The notes: generated by a model not told the origin, from the sequence alone. DNA of 54,212 nt from Candidatus Nitrosocosmicus sp. (GCA_031177355.1 JAPSGR010000010.1:1-54212); one strand, 5' to 3'. Counted from the first letter of the stretch, positions 27,281 through 37,560 are shown. Program-made: numbers and translations.

Positions 27281-27685
27281 TTAATCCATAGCCGGTGGAG
27301 CCTGGCAGAATTCGACTAAAACCCCATGAAGGGACTTTGGGTGTATAAATGTGATTTTTCGACCGTAGGAACCAGAACGAATATTTCCCAAAAACCGCAT
27401 TCCCTTGTCCATTGCATTTTTTACATCCGATTCTATTTCATCAGCAGTAATTGCAATGTGATGGATACCCTCACCTCTATCTCTGAGAAATTTGCTAATA
27501 GGACTATTATCATCCAAGGGCTCTAAGAGCTCTAATCTAGTGTCCTCCAGATTTAGCATTATAACCTTTACTTTTTCGGCTTCAACTTCCTCAAAGTCGA
27601 TTTTGTCTATCCGTAGAACTTTCTTGTAATTTTCCAATGCCAAATTCGCATCATTTACAGCTATGGCGATATGATCAACACGCAT
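27281..27685 (-). CDS. mce: Methylmalonyl-CoA epimerase
   Basis: Interconverts (S)- and (R)-methylmalonyl-CoA. The 134-residue vicinal-oxygen-chelate (glyoxalase-fold) protein has the metal ligands of the family: His in RVDHIAIAV (His4), Glu in LELLEPLDDNSPI, His in GIHHIAITAD, and Glu in GVLVEFCQ. The segment SPISKFLRDRGEGIHHIA is diagnostic. In ammonia-oxidising archaea this enzyme supports the 3-hydroxypropionate/4-hydroxybutyrate cycle between propionyl-CoA carboxylation and methylmalonyl-CoA mutase; those partners are not in the window. ATG start at 27685. Confidence 0.94.
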   Translation of the reverse strand: MRVDHIAIAVNDANLALENYKKVLRIDKIDFEEVEAEKVKVIMLNLEDTRLELLEPLDDNSPISKFLRDRGEGIHHIAITADEIESDVKNAMDKGMRFLGNIRSGSYGRKITFIHPKSLHGVLVEFCQAPPAMD

Positions 27686-27965
27686 ATCAAGATAATTTAT
27701 TATACGAATATATATATTAAAATCGTTGGTCTAGAAAGAGAACGGATCTTTCTAGACAATTGAGTCTATCCAATAAAGCTAAAAAAAACAAGTTTTCATA
27801 GTACAGTTTAGAGAGAACAAATTTTTCCTAACTATATATACAAATAAGATACAATGAATAGCTACCTATCAACCTTATATTTTATCTCATTTTTCATTCT
27901 GTATTCTTTTTGCTAATACTATAAATCCTTAATAGGTTTATAAGATAAATTGGTCTCACCCAAAC

Positions 27966-28359
27966 TTGAATAATTCGAACATTCTTCCAGGTTACCTTAA
28001 TTGCTTTATTAATTATACCAAAAATCAATGCAAAGATTGCCCGCCCAATAGTATTACATTCAGTTTGGAAAGTTTTGTTATTGACAACAAGGACTTATCT
28101 AAAGACCTAAAGATGTATATAAAATCTTTGAAAAGTCGCTACGAGGAATCTCTATTATAGAATCATCTGAAATTCAAACTAATCCTACCAACACCACAGT
28201 CCTTTATTTGCAAAGTTTGTTACTAAAAAGTGAATTAGACGTCCAAGAATTAGGGGTGATTACAAGTGTCCCAAGTAACATCAATCAGACCAACTCAACT
28301 ATTGTACCTGGTAAAAATCTTCACATAATGCATCAGCCGTTGATAAATAATAAATAATA
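27966..28359 (+). pseudogene. Frameshifted hypothetical gene
   Basis: Frame 1 (27966-28160) starts with TTG or ATG-like MNNSNILPGYLNCFINYTKN, QCKDCPPNSITFSLESFVID and SLKSRYEESLL, with a CxxC pair. After a shift near 28150, the adjacent frame reads IIESSEIQTNPTNTTVLYLQ, SLLLKSELDVQELGVITSVP and HQPLINNK, ending at TAA 28357-28359. Asn/Thr-rich composition resembles the 20-kb relic. One single-base indel appears to separate the halves; function unknown. Confidence 0.45.
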
Positions 28360-28594
28360 ACTCATCAAGTCAAATAGCTATAGCAATTGTAAATTTAGCG
28401 TCAAAAAGCGCAGATTTATTTACAAATTCAGTTTGTGTTATCTATAAAATTAACGAATACTCGAATCTATCATATGATATAGCATAACAAAGCAATGGCT
28501 AAATAATCTTCTTTTTAGAAAAATAGTGGGTTGCCAAATATCAGGAGTACGTGCTTTTTTTGGCATCTATAATTCCTTCATGAATAATTTGATT

Positions 28595-29014
28595 CTATGG
28601 GTTCATGTACTTTAATAAAGGAATAGATATGTGAAATACTTTCTGAGGTCTAATCTTCAATATCACTCTTTCCTCAAATGGATTTGAAATAGGGTATTTT
28701 TCAAGGTTCATATACTTTTTCGTGAGATGATCAAAGTGCTCTTGAGCACCCATAGTTATCTTTTCAACAACTTCGCCCATTATAGAGGCTGTTTCGTAAG
28801 GATTGGAGCTATTAGTTATTGATATTGCAACTTTTTTGTTTTTACGAGTATTCTTTTCCTTCACTCTGCCCATAGCAGTATTAATCAGAATATTGTGGTC
28901 AACGTCATAATCGATCCAAACGTTAGTTACCTGAGGCGACCCATCAGGCAATACCGTTGCTATTGATGCAAAATTCTTTCCCGCTAATAAACTAAGAACT
29001 TCTCTACTTAACAT
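28595..29014 (-). CDS. PPOX-class pyridoxamine-phosphate-oxidase-fold protein
   Basis: A 139-residue split-barrel flavin-binding protein of the pyridoxamine 5'-phosphate oxidase-like/F420-dependent PPOX class: FASIATVLPDGSPQVTNVWI, then ILINTAMGRVKEKNTRKNKK and VAISITNSSNPYETASIMGE. The TAxGRxKxxN.....VAI motif is the phosphate/cofactor-binding signature of F420-dependent members, so a coenzyme F420 reductase role is likely, F420 being made by ammonia-oxidising archaea. Substrate unknown. ATG start at 29014. Confidence 0.85.
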   Translation of the reverse strand: MLSREVLSLLAGKNFASIATVLPDGSPQVTNVWIDYDVDHNILINTAMGRVKEKNTRKNKKVAISITNSSNPYETASIMGEVVEKITMGAQEHFDHLTKKYMNLEKYPISNPFEERVILKIRPQKVFHISIPLLKYMNP

Positions 29015-29176
29015 TCAAAATTATAATTAGTGTTGATTTATAATCTTATATAAATTAATTTCCTGACAGAAATTGTAACCTCGACACCCTTGTAACTGAT
29101 TTTATACTGATAATATTCGTTTTAGTAACACTTTACATAAAGCTTAATAGTTTAAAGTGCGTATAATAAAATACAA

Positions 29177-29389
29177 TTGGGTATCCTCATAACTCTCATA
29201 TTAGTAGTAATAATTGCCCTAGTTATATTGGGTATAGGCTGGACAAACTTCTTCGCTGCAATAATGAAAGGAGCTGACAAAGTAAAGGAAATTCCAGTCA
29301 TTAGAAATATTACAGATACAGCACAAGTCGAATTTAACAAAATCCTTAACAATGTGACTAGTAATGTGGTAAATAATATAGGAAAATAG
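29177..29389 (+). CDS. Small single-pass membrane protein
   Basis: A 70-residue protein from TTG 29177. A strong N-terminal membrane helix (LITLILVVIIALVILGIGWT) is followed by an amphipathic helical tail (GADKVKEIPVIRNITDTAQV...NVTSNVVNNIGK). No named domain. Conserved-looking composition; role unknown. Confidence 0.65.
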   Translation: MGILITLILVVIIALVILGIGWTNFFAAIMKGADKVKEIPVIRNITDTAQVEFNKILNNVTSNVVNNIGK

Positions 29390-29516
29390 TTTAATAAATT
29401 GAAGAGTAATTAAATATCATTTTTTTAAAATATACGATTTAATAAGACTTGGTATTGATCCACGTTATAATTTCTCAAGAGATTAATAATCTAGAGTAGA
29501 TGTTTGATCAAAAAAA

Positions 29517-29660
29517 TTAATGGCTATGTCCACAGCCACAACCAGCATGTCCCTCAAAGGTATTACCTTGCTCTACACAAGTAGGACACTTTGATTGTTG
29601 AGTCTCTGACATAAACATCGTTCCACAAGTAGAACATTTCAGTTTTAACATTCCTTCCAT
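29517..29660 (-). CDS. Small Cys-rich zinc-ribbon-like protein
   Basis: A 47-residue frame too short for most gene callers: MEGMLKLKCSTCGTMFMSET, QQSKCPTCVEQ, GNTFEGHAGCGCGHSH. Two CxxC knuckles (Cys9/12 and Cys25/28) form a zinc ribbon; the tail adds CGC plus three His, a possible extra metal site. It follows the last ATP synthase gene (I subunit ends at 29739) in the same orientation with a 78-base gap. Confidence 0.65.
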   Translation of the reverse strand: MEGMLKLKCSTCGTMFMSETQQSKCPTCVEQGNTFEGHAGCGCGHSH

Positions 29661-29738
29661 AATAGACTGTACAAATTTTTTCCAATTAATAGTTAACTAT
29701 TAAGATAAAAAGAATGAGAAATAAAAGATAAAAAGGAT

Positions 29739-31766
29739 TTACTTTGTTGTAGTTGGTATTTGGTATTGATACTGTGTATACCTTCGTCGGCTGCCAAACG
29801 GTTTAAAAGGTTTCCCCATTCCATGGTAGAATTTTGAGAAAAATTCCACATACATAAGCCTAGAAGCCTGTATTCCGGGCTCAAAGACTCCCAGTATTGT
29901 ATTGGACAAATGGCCCACAACCAAAATGACCACACCTATCGCAGCCCAAATAAATCCGTTATCAATGACTCTTAGAAAGACATAATCAATGACATCTGCC
30001 AGAATTACCGACGCCATAAGGATACCAATAATCCTAGTAAATGACAAAATGTGACTGATGATAGATGGTAATTCCATCAGTGAGCGAACTCCTTCTCCTA
30101 TAAAAAGCAGTCCGATTCCAGCAAATAGGATGGCAAAGTAGATCAACGCAGTCATGTTGCTCGTTGGATCGAGATTTTGTTTTCCAATTAGCGCTAGCCC
30201 AATTAACACAATTCCCCATCCTACAAAGAGCCATCCTGCTTTACCTATAGCATGTTTCCTATTCTTTGCACGTATCGAATTAGCTAGACCTAATAGTAAT
30301 CCTAGTGTGGCCATGCCTAATCCGATGTATCCACTTACTAGCAAAAGTTTTCTTAGTCCATCTGCAGAAAGGGGATCTAATAGTAAAGATCCTTCAACTG
30401 GGGCGTTTACTCCTATACTGTTGAGAAATGGAAAGAACACAAGCTCATTCAATCGGAAGCCAAAATACAGATCGTAGTTGAAACCCAAAATCATTGCTAT
30501 AATGCACCCAGGTATGATTGCTTTGGCTATCTTGACCATCTGACTAGGATATAATATAGTCTTTCCGAAATTCCTAAAGAATTTTGGCGCAATTGTAAAG
30601 TTACGCTTGCCCTTTTCAATTCGTCTGATTACCCATAGAGAAACTAGTAGAATTGTCAGGCCATAACCAAAATCTCCTAGCATCATACCATAAAATACAG
30701 GAAATATAAATGCAAAAATTACTGTAGGATCAAATTCATTTCCTTGTGGAAGAGAATAGAACCGTATAAATGATTCATAAACTTTGGATCTTTTGGGGTT
30801 CTTTTGAAGAGTAGGAGGGACTTCATCAGTTTTCATCAAATATAGTATTGTTCCTTCAGTATGCTTACCAAAGGCCTCTTTAGTCATTGCAATTCTATTG
30901 GTGGGTATCCAACCTTCGAGAGAAAACGAATCCTGCGTGACTCCAAGGTCATCTATTACTTCAAGTTTTTTGTTCTCTATTTCTAATTGTTCTTCTAAGG
31001 CTTTCAGAAGAGAATAATATTCCTTCGAAATAGAGGACAGCTTTTTATCGACATCTTGAATTTTCTCCTTAACTTGTTGTAGTTTAGTTTGTTGATTCTT
31101 AACTACATCTGGGACTTTTCCCTTTAATTTTGGAACGGCCTCAAGATGGACATTATATAGATTCACTATCGAAGCCAAAGCATTGGAAGGAAAATGTGGC
31201 AAAACTACAAGTACAAACCTAGTTATCTTAGAATCATCTTTTGAATACAATATAATATCTTGATTATTTGATTCTAATTTTTTTTTCAACTCTTGGTAAT
31301 TTTCGGTTTTTACTCTTCCAAAGAAAGAAAGTGTGGACCTAAGATGAAGAAGTTCGAGGTCATCTGGGAAGAAGGAGTATTCTTCGAGTAATTTGATATT
31401 GTTTTCGATTTCCTTAGATTCTGTCAACATGTTCTCCTTTTGGTATTCAAGACCGGAAATCTCGTTATCAATTTTGATATTTTCCAAGGAGTTAAATAAT
31501 TCATCTATACTAGTAAAATGAGTTCTTTTAACAGGTTCGGTAACCGGCAAGGCATTGAGAAGGCCACGTATTCTCAATAACTGTTCTGATATTCTCTTGT
31601 GAACGGTACTCTCCTTTTCGGTAGTCAAATAAGGAACAGCCTCCTTAGACAGTGGTTCTAACTGAATAGTATTCATTTCCTGAAGTATCGTTACTATTTT
31701 TTCTCTGTGCTTTTTTAGCCCCACAATAGCTATTTTAGTCATTGGTTCTGGCTGTAATAACGCCAT
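29739..31766 (-). CDS. atpI: A/V-type ATP synthase subunit I (a)
   Basis: The membrane stator subunit (V-type subunit a homologue) with the proton/sodium half-channels. 675 residues: a long N-terminal cytoplasmic part with coiled coil (about 1-320; EQLEIENKKLEVIDDLGVTQ) and a C-terminal membrane domain of about seven to eight helices (GMMLGDFGYGLTILL, IIPGCIIAMILGFNYDLYFG, ILSFTRIIGILMASVILADV, GHLSNTILGVFEPGIQASRL). The Arg in SFTRIIG is at the position of the essential channel arginine. It is the last core gene of the operon, 15 bases after the H/G-like gene; in many euryarchaea I comes near the start. Confidence 0.95.
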   Translation of the reverse strand: MALLQPEPMTKIAIVGLKKHREKIVTILQEMNTIQLEPLSKEAVPYLTTEKESTVHKRISEQLLRIRGLLNALPVTEPVKRTHFTSIDELFNSLENIKIDNEISGLEYQKENMLTESKEIENNIKLLEEYSFFPDDLELLHLRSTLSFFGRVKTENYQELKKKLESNNQDIILYSKDDSKITRFVLVVLPHFPSNALASIVNLYNVHLEAVPKLKGKVPDVVKNQQTKLQQVKEKIQDVDKKLSSISKEYYSLLKALEEQLEIENKKLEVIDDLGVTQDSFSLEGWIPTNRIAMTKEAFGKHTEGTILYLMKTDEVPPTLQKNPKRSKVYESFIRFYSLPQGNEFDPTVIFAFIFPVFYGMMLGDFGYGLTILLVSLWVIRRIEKGKRNFTIAPKFFRNFGKTILYPSQMVKIAKAIIPGCIIAMILGFNYDLYFGFRLNELVFFPFLNSIGVNAPVEGSLLLDPLSADGLRKLLLVSGYIGLGMATLGLLLGLANSIRAKNRKHAIGKAGWLFVGWGIVLIGLALIGKQNLDPTSNMTALIYFAILFAGIGLLFIGEGVRSLMELPSIISHILSFTRIIGILMASVILADVIDYVFLRVIDNGFIWAAIGVVILVVGHLSNTILGVFEPGIQASRLMYVEFFSKFYHGMGKPFKPFGSRRRYTQYQYQIPTTTK

Positions 31767-31781
31767 ATACTACCCCACCAA

Positions 31782-32114
31782 TCATAGTTTCGATAAAAGA
31801 ATTTGTATTAATTCTTTTATCATTTTTGGATCGCTCTTATATGAAAAACTCTTTGATTTTTCTCTTGCCTCATTTATAATAGAATCTGCTTCAAGTGACG
31901 CTTTCCTTCGAGAATCTTCTATACTATCATTTACAAGCTTTTTACCATTCTCATTAGCAACCGTAATCGCATTTTTCAATTCTTGATCGAGTTTGATAAT
32001 TTCTTTTTGTACCTTCTCTCTAAGAGCATCAATTTCAACCTGTGTTTCATCCTCAACTGCCTTAATCTGTTTAAGGGTCTTTATGTACTCATCTTGTCCT
32101 TGAACTTCCGACAT
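31782..32114 (-). CDS. atpH: A-type ATP synthase peripheral-stalk subunit H (G-like)
   Basis: A 110-residue, almost wholly coiled-coil charged protein (KQIKAVEDETQVEIDALREK, VNDSIEDSRRKASLEADSII), matching subunit H (V-type G), which pairs with subunit E in the peripheral stalk. Identification rests on composition, length and operon position between the small membrane gene and subunit I. Confidence 0.75.
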   Translation of the reverse strand: MSEVQGQDEYIKTLKQIKAVEDETQVEIDALREKVQKEIIKLDQELKNAITVANENGKKLVNDSIEDSRRKASLEADSIINEAREKSKSFSYKSDPKMIKELIQILLSKL

Positions 32115-32120
32115 CTTTAA

Positions 32121-32279
32121 CTAAACCCCAAATAGATACTTAGCTGCAATGATACTAAAAACAAGAATAATAGTTACATTTACCATTTTTAAGATCCTCT
32201 TAATTGCAAGGAATTTTTTTTGGTTTATATTCCAATCTTCTTTATTGTCTATATTATTGGAACTATTTCTTTTAAACAT
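32121..32279 (-). CDS. 52-residue membrane protein inside the ATP synthase operon
   Basis: A short frame between subunits D and H, too small for ordinary gene calls: MFKRNSSNNIDNKEDWNINQ, KKFLAIKRILKMVNVTIILV, FSIIAAKYLFGV. A polar N-terminal half is followed by one membrane helix (VNVTIILVFSIIAAKYLF) with positive residues just before it, so the N-terminus likely faces the cytoplasm. ATG at 32279 lies 4 bases past the D stop; an in-frame GTG at 32288 would overlap it. The stop is 6 bases before the H start. Spacing argues it is translated as part of the operon. No family recognised. Confidence 0.7.
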   Translation of the reverse strand: MFKRNSSNNIDNKEDWNINQKKFLAIKRILKMVNVTIILVFSIIAAKYLFGV

Positions 32280-32283
32280 GTAT

Positions 32284-32937
32284 TCAGGCACCTACCTCCT
32301 TCAAAGTTTCCTGCTCTCTTTCACCCATCTTTCTCTTTACAGTCTTAAGCATAATAAATGTGTCACGCTCTATCTCATCCAATCTAAAAGTAATAAATTT
32401 AACAGCAGCCATAAGTCTAGGTACAAATACGTTCTCAATAGCATTTGATTTTCGTTTGGTGCGTTCAATTTCGTATAAGAGTTTACGTAAAGCAGTCTCC
32501 TTTTCTGCTATGTCAAGCACTATCTTGTGAACCTTGTTAAAAGAAGATATGGCTGCAGTTATCGAAGTTGGCAGTTCTAACAGGTATTCTTCATATATTT
32601 CTGTTTGTCCTCCCTTCAATCTTGGAATATGTACACCCATAATGCTCTTAGACATTACTTGCAAGTTACTCATCATGGGTAATTTCATTGATTCATTTTC
32701 CAAGCGCATTGCACCTGCCAACATCTCGGCAAGTTTAATAGCCTCATATCCTTGTCTTAGTTCGGTTTGAAGACTCTCTCTCAAAGCAGCGGCTGTTTTA
32801 CTAGTATTAAAAAACTCCAAGATGAGAGCTTGCCGTTTAAGTTTAAGAAGCTTTAACCCCTTTTTAGCAATCAGAATGCGCCTCTTTGTCCTAATGTATT
32901 CTAACCTCGTAGGTCTAATGTTAGAACTCGTTGTCAT
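32284..32937 (-). CDS. atpD: A-type ATP synthase subunit D
   Basis: Central rotor-shaft subunit (V-type D). 217 residues with the hallmark N-terminal helix (PTRLEYIRTKRRILIAKKGL, KLLKLKRQALI) and C-terminal partner helix (KSNAIENVFVPRLMAAVKFI, RLDEIERDTFIMLKTVKRKM). Subunit D forms a coiled coil inside the A3B3 head. Start ATG at 32937, 18 bases after subunit B. Confidence 0.95.
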   Translation of the reverse strand: MTTSSNIRPTRLEYIRTKRRILIAKKGLKLLKLKRQALILEFFNTSKTAAALRESLQTELRQGYEAIKLAEMLAGAMRLENESMKLPMMSNLQVMSKSIMGVHIPRLKGGQTEIYEEYLLELPTSITAAISSFNKVHKIVLDIAEKETALRKLLYEIERTKRKSNAIENVFVPRLMAAVKFITFRLDEIERDTFIMLKTVKRKMGEREQETLKEVGA

Positions 32938-32955
32938 TGCGGTCTCTATTTTCCC

Positions 32956-34350
32956 TTAAGATTCTTCTAGACCTATTCGGTTTCGCTTATACTTTGCTAT
33001 AAACTCAGGTTTGATACGTTTCATCTCTGACTCTGGAAGTTCACTAATGAGATCCCAACCGATATCCAACGTTTGTTCTATTGATCTACTTTCATCAATA
33101 CCTTGATTTACAAATTTTCTCTCAAAATCATTCGCAATTTTCAGAAATTTTCTATCATTATCACTCAGAGCTTCTTCTCCAACGATGGCTGCAAGCGCTC
33201 TTGCATCCTTCCCTTGTGCATATGTTGCATAAAGTTGGTCAGCAAGATTTCTATGATCCTCTCGAGTTCTACCACTTCCAATTCCTTGGTTCATCAATCT
33301 AGACAGAGAAGTAAGCACATCTACCGGCGGTTGGACATTTAGTCGGTGCAACTCTCTACTCATAACAATCTGACCTTCAGTGATGTACCCTGTAAGATCT
33401 GGTATTGGGTGGGTTATATCATCTGCAGGCATAGCAAGAATTGGAATTTGAGTCACAGATCCGTTTCTGCCTTTAATTTTCCCAGCTCTTTCATAAATAG
33501 AAGCCAAATCCGTATACATGTAACCGGGATATCCTCTTCTTCCAGGGACCTCTTCACGGGCGGCAGAGATTTCTCTAAGTGCTTCACAATAATTAGTCAT
33601 ATCTGTCAAAATTACGAGTACGTGCATTTCCTTTTCATATGCTAAGAACTCGGCAGTAGTGAGTGCTAATCTAGGGGTCATTATTCTTTCCATGGAAGGA
33701 TCAGACGACAAATTCAAAAACAGAACACTCCTGCCCAACGCTCCACTCTCCTCGAATTGCCTGACGAAAAAGTTTGCCTCTTCACTAGTGATCCCTATGG
33801 CAGCAAAGACAACAGAAAAGTTTTCAGATGAACCAAGCACTTTTGCCTGACGTGCAATTTGGGAGGCCAGTAAGTTATGAGGCAGGCCAGCACCAGAGAA
33901 GATAGGTAGTTTTTGACCCCTCACCAGAGTATTCATCCCATCGATATTTGACATACCAGTCTGAATAAATTCAGATGGCTCCTCTCTAGAATAGGGATTA
34001 ATACCAGAACCAACCAAGTCGAATTTATGGCTAGATATTATTTTAGGTCCACTGTCTCTAGGATTGCCTAGTCCATCGAATGTTCTACCCAACATTTCGT
34101 CAGATACTGATATCATTGCTGTTTCCCCTGTAAATCTCGTTGACGTATTTGATGAACCCAATCCATATGTTTGACCAAAGACTTGAACAACAGCTAACCC
34201 TGCTCTGGTATCAAGTACTTGTCCCTGGCGACGTTCTCCATCCTGCGTTTTTATTTCCACCATTTCTCCATATGCAGCATTTTCCACACCTTCGACAAAG
34301 ATTAATGGTCCAGCAATCTTTCCTAGATTCTTATATGCAATATTGGACAT
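32956..34350 (-). CDS. atpB: A-type ATP synthase subunit B
   Basis: Non-catalytic nucleotide-binding head subunit, 464 residues, the usual length. Seen: [20 protein letters not shown] at the N-terminus, the degenerate P-loop region ([20 protein letters not shown]), and [28 protein letters not shown], diagnostic of the A/V-type B subunit. It abuts subunit A (34351) with no gap, as in a tightly coupled operon. Confidence 0.97.
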   Translation of the reverse strand: MSNIAYKNLGKIAGPLIFVEGVENAAYGEMVEIKTQDGERRQGQVLDTRAGLAVVQVFGQTYGLGSSNTSTRFTGETAMISVSDEMLGRTFDGLGNPRDSGPKIISSHKFDLVGSGINPYSREEPSEFIQTGMSNIDGMNTLVRGQKLPIFSGAGLPHNLLASQIARQAKVLGSSENFSVVFAAIGITSEEANFFVRQFEESGALGRSVLFLNLSSDPSMERIMTPRLALTTAEFLAYEKEMHVLVILTDMTNYCEALREISAAREEVPGRRGYPGYMYTDLASIYERAGKIKGRNGSVTQIPILAMPADDITHPIPDLTGYITEGQIVMSRELHRLNVQPPVDVLTSLSRLMNQGIGSGRTREDHRNLADQLYATYAQGKDARALAAIVGEEALSDNDRKFLKIANDFERKFVNQGIDESRSIEQTLDIGWDLISELPESEMKRIKPEFIAKYKRNRIGLEES

Positions 34351-36117
34351 TTAATGAGTAACCTCCATCATCAAACTTTCGAATTGTGTTTTCATATTCG
34401 TTCGAATTTCATTAACTTTGGCTTCTACTTCTTCCTCTCGAGTCCACTTTATCATTGACAAGTCCTTCCTAACGCTCAATGAACTTATCTTTTGAGAAGT
34501 TGCTCCCTTTCTTATTGCTTCCGACTCTAACTTGCCGAATTCTAATATTGTAGACAACATGAGCATTTGTTTCCTAATTGAGGTATATGTGTCAACTTCA
34601 TCGTATGCGCTCTGTTGCAAGTAATCTTCCCTTATCGACCTAGCTGTGTCCAATATTCCTTTTTCAGGTTCTGGCAAGGCATCATACCCAATTAATTGAA
34701 CAATTTCCTGTAATTCTGACTCCCTCTGTAATATCTCAAGAGCTTCACGACGTAATGTAGTCCAATCTGATGAAATATTTGATTTATACCAATCATCCAT
34801 ATCATCGGCATACAAAGAATAACTTGTCAACCAATTAATAGAAGGAAAATGTCTCCTCGATGCTAGGTTAGCGTCCAAAGCCCAAAAGACTCTCGTAACT
34901 CTCAATGTATTTTGAGATACTGGTTCAGAGAAATCACCGCCAGGAGGAGATACAGCACCCACCAAAGTTAAAGAGCCTATTCGTCCTTCAGGGGAAACTA
35001 CAACAGCTTTGCCACCGCGTTCATAAAACTCTGCCAAACGTCTACCTAAATAGGCGGGGTATCCTTCTTCACCAGGCATCTCTTCTAATCTACCAGATAT
35101 CTCCCGGAGTGCTTCTGCCCAACGCGAGGTACTATCAGCCATTAGTGCTACGTCGTAGCCCATATCTCTATAGTACTCTCCCATTGTAATCCCAGTATAT
35201 ATACTGGCTTCTCTTGCGGCCACCGGCATATTGGATGTATTTGCCACAAGGACGGTTCTTTCCATCAATGGTCGCTTTGATTTTGGATCCTCTAATTCAG
35301 GGAAAGTAGTCAATATTTCAGTCATCTCGTTCCCTCTTTCACCACAGCCAATGTAGACAATAACATTGCTATCAGCCCATTTTGCGAGTTGTTGCTGGGT
35401 GACGGTTTTTCCGCTACCGAATGGACCAGGTATTGCAGCCGTCCCGCCCTTTGCTACTGGGAAGAACGTGTCCAAGACACGTTGACCGGTAAGCAAGGGT
35501 GATTCTGGCGGTAATTTTTTATGTACTGGTCTGGGAGTTCTAACCATCCACCAACTTGATAAGCCTATTTGAGATTTTCCGCTGGATGTCTTGATCTCTG
35601 CTACATTATCATTGACAGTAAATTTACCTTCAGATATTGAAGCCAATTCTCCACTCATATTATAAGGGACCATTATCTTGTGATTAATCAGAGGGGTTTC
35701 TTGTACAGTTCCTATAATTTCACCTGGCCTAACTTCCTCGTTTTTCTTCTTTATAGGTATGAATTCCCATTTTTTAGTCTGGTCAAGAGCTGGGATCACT
35801 ACTCCTCTCCCTATGAAATCCCCACTTTTTGCTCTCAAAACATCCAGCGGACGCTGGATACCATCATAAATTGACTTTAACAGGCCAGGACCAAGTTGCA
35901 TTGACAATGGTCTCTTGGTGTTAGTGACTTTTTCACCTGGCTTAATCCCGGTTGTATCTTCATAAACTTGAATAGTGGCTTTATTACCTTCCAATCTAAT
36001 TATCTCGCCTAGTAAACCCATTTCTCCTATGCGAACAACATCATACATTTGAGCGTCTTCGACACCAGTTGCTACAACAACTGAACCCGAAATACGTGAA
36101 ACAATAGAGTCCAACAT
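34351..36117 (-). CDS. atpA: A-type ATP synthase catalytic subunit A
   Basis: Catalytic head subunit, 588 residues. The Walker A GPFGSGKT is at about residues 231-238, followed by [19 protein letters not shown] and [27 protein letters not shown]. The about 90-residue bulge domain specific to A/V catalytic subunits sits between the beta barrel and the P-loop. Start ATG at 36117. No intein is present. Operon member between F and B. Confidence 0.98.
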   Translation of the reverse strand: MLDSIVSRISGSVVVATGVEDAQMYDVVRIGEMGLLGEIIRLEGNKATIQVYEDTTGIKPGEKVTNTKRPLSMQLGPGLLKSIYDGIQRPLDVLRAKSGDFIGRGVVIPALDQTKKWEFIPIKKKNEEVRPGEIIGTVQETPLINHKIMVPYNMSGELASISEGKFTVNDNVAEIKTSSGKSQIGLSSWWMVRTPRPVHKKLPPESPLLTGQRVLDTFFPVAKGGTAAIPGPFGSGKTVTQQQLAKWADSNVIVYIGCGERGNEMTEILTTFPELEDPKSKRPLMERTVLVANTSNMPVAAREASIYTGITMGEYYRDMGYDVALMADSTSRWAEALREISGRLEEMPGEEGYPAYLGRRLAEFYERGGKAVVVSPEGRIGSLTLVGAVSPPGGDFSEPVSQNTLRVTRVFWALDANLASRRHFPSINWLTSYSLYADDMDDWYKSNISSDWTTLRREALEILQRESELQEIVQLIGYDALPEPEKGILDTARSIREDYLQQSAYDEVDTYTSIRKQMLMLSTILEFGKLESEAIRKGATSQKISSLSVRKDLSMIKWTREEEVEAKVNEIRTNMKTQFESLMMEVTH

Positions 36118-36137
36118 GCTACTAATCTTAACCTTTG

Positions 36138-36491
36138 TTATCCCGTTTTAATACTTATCCCAAGCACCCGTTTTGCCAATGCCGCCAAAGATTCCTCTTG
36201 CATGTTGCCAGTTAGTGAAGGCATAAATATCACCAATGGATCTATGGAAGATTCAACCTTAGCTTTTGTAATAGGCGATAATGCATCTAATACTAAGTGA
36301 CTAGCCACGACCAAATTATAGTCATGTGATGAAAGTAATTGTTCCATTTTCTTAGAGGCTTCGTTTTTCTCAGTCACTAAAAATGTATCTTCAATGCCTA
36401 AGAGTCTATAACCTAATACCAATTCCCTATCACCGATTACAGCAATCTTACCTTTTGACTCTATCCGCTTATCTTGACTCATTTCATTCAC
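36138..36491 (-). CDS. atpF: A-type ATP synthase subunit F
   Basis: Central-stalk regulatory subunit, 117 residues with a CheY-like Rossmann fold: KIAVIGDRELVLGYRLLGIE, NLVVASHLVLDA, PLVIFMPSL. The GDxxxxxGFxLxG-type motif is the family mark. Start overlaps/adjoins the stop of subunit C (36492). Confidence 0.93.
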   Translation of the reverse strand: MNEMSQDKRIESKGKIAVIGDRELVLGYRLLGIEDTFLVTEKNEASKKMEQLLSSHDYNLVVASHLVLDALSPITKAKVESSIDPLVIFMPSLTGNMQEESLAALAKRVLGISIKTG

Positions 36492-37559
36492 CTAAGCCTC
36501 AAGGATTAACATGGAATTGATCCTATCCTCAGTAAAGCCATAACGTTTACCATATGCAATCCTCTTAACATTATCCCACTCATTTTCTGCCTTTAATATA
36601 AAGTAAAAAATGGTTCCTATTGACAAAGCAATATTCTTTAATTTCCTCACAAAATTTATATTTATATATTTATCCAATGCCACTTCAAAATCAATCAAAT
36701 TACTAGATTTCTTATAATATTCAAGTAAAGTCCCTAACTTCAAAATCTCATCTATCCTATTAGCCAATTCCAATGTAGTATTTGTACCATATAGGTCTGT
36801 TAATTCATTAACTGATAAATTTCCGCCCGCTATAAGGTGTTTTTTGACAATTTCTTTATCAAGATTTGATTCCTTTCCTTTCATAGCGGTTAGTATATTT
36901 TTTTTATCCATTTGCATTCTTACTAGATCTCGAATTGTTCCTTCGTCACCCTGATAGAATTTGAGCATATCTAGCAAATTTGTAAAATAAAATTCCATCA
37001 AGTCGGCAATCATAGGACTCAAATTGCCTGTTTTCTGGTAGGTATCTAAATGCTGGATTAAAATTACACCATACCTATATTTAACTAATTGATTTACAAC
37101 GCCTTCAAATGTAGGTTGTGCCAATATAATTTTCATCTCGTCATGTGATATGTTTCCAGCAGTAATTCCTGCAGGAAAATTTCTGCTAGAAACCAAAAAA
37201 GGCTCAGTTTCCGTTATGGTTCTCCCAATAGCTTTTGAAGAAAGAATCAGTTCTATGTTATATATATCCCATTTGGATAGGTAGGCCTGAATCGCTGTTC
37301 TTCTGCTAAATGGTGTCACTTGAAGGGCTACTCGATTTGTATCGACTATATGACGGTTCATTGCTACTTCCAATAATTCAGGTCCTGAATACATCGAAGC
37401 GGCCCTTTCAATTTCTGGACCATACCAAGTAGTTTCCAATTTACGTATCATCGCATTCAAATCTTCCGACTTTACCAGATTATTCATAAAATCTGTAGTC
37501 AAAAAATTCATCGACAGGGCTTGGATACGACCATACGACGCAGAATATGGTGACGTCAA
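36492..37559 (-). CDS. atpC: A-type ATP synthase subunit C (V-type d)
   Basis: Links the rotor ring to the central stalk. 355 residues, all helical, typical for the AC39/d family: YSASYGRIQALSMNFLT at the start, EPFLVSSRNFPAGITAGN, and the C-terminal WDNVKRIAYGKRYGFTEDRI. Abuts subunit E at 37561 and F at 36491. Confidence 0.92.
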   Translation of the reverse strand: MTSPYSASYGRIQALSMNFLTTDFMNNLVKSEDLNAMIRKLETTWYGPEIERAASMYSGPELLEVAMNRHIVDTNRVALQVTPFSRRTAIQAYLSKWDIYNIELILSSKAIGRTITETEPFLVSSRNFPAGITAGNISHDEMKIILAQPTFEGVVNQLVKYRYGVILIQHLDTYQKTGNLSPMIADLMEFYFTNLLDMLKFYQGDEGTIRDLVRMQMDKKNILTAMKGKESNLDKEIVKKHLIAGGNLSVNELTDLYGTNTTLELANRIDEILKLGTLLEYYKKSSNLIDFEVALDKYININFVRKLKNIALSIGTIFYFILKAENEWDNVKRIAYGKRYGFTEDRINSMLILEA

Positions 37560-37560
37560 T

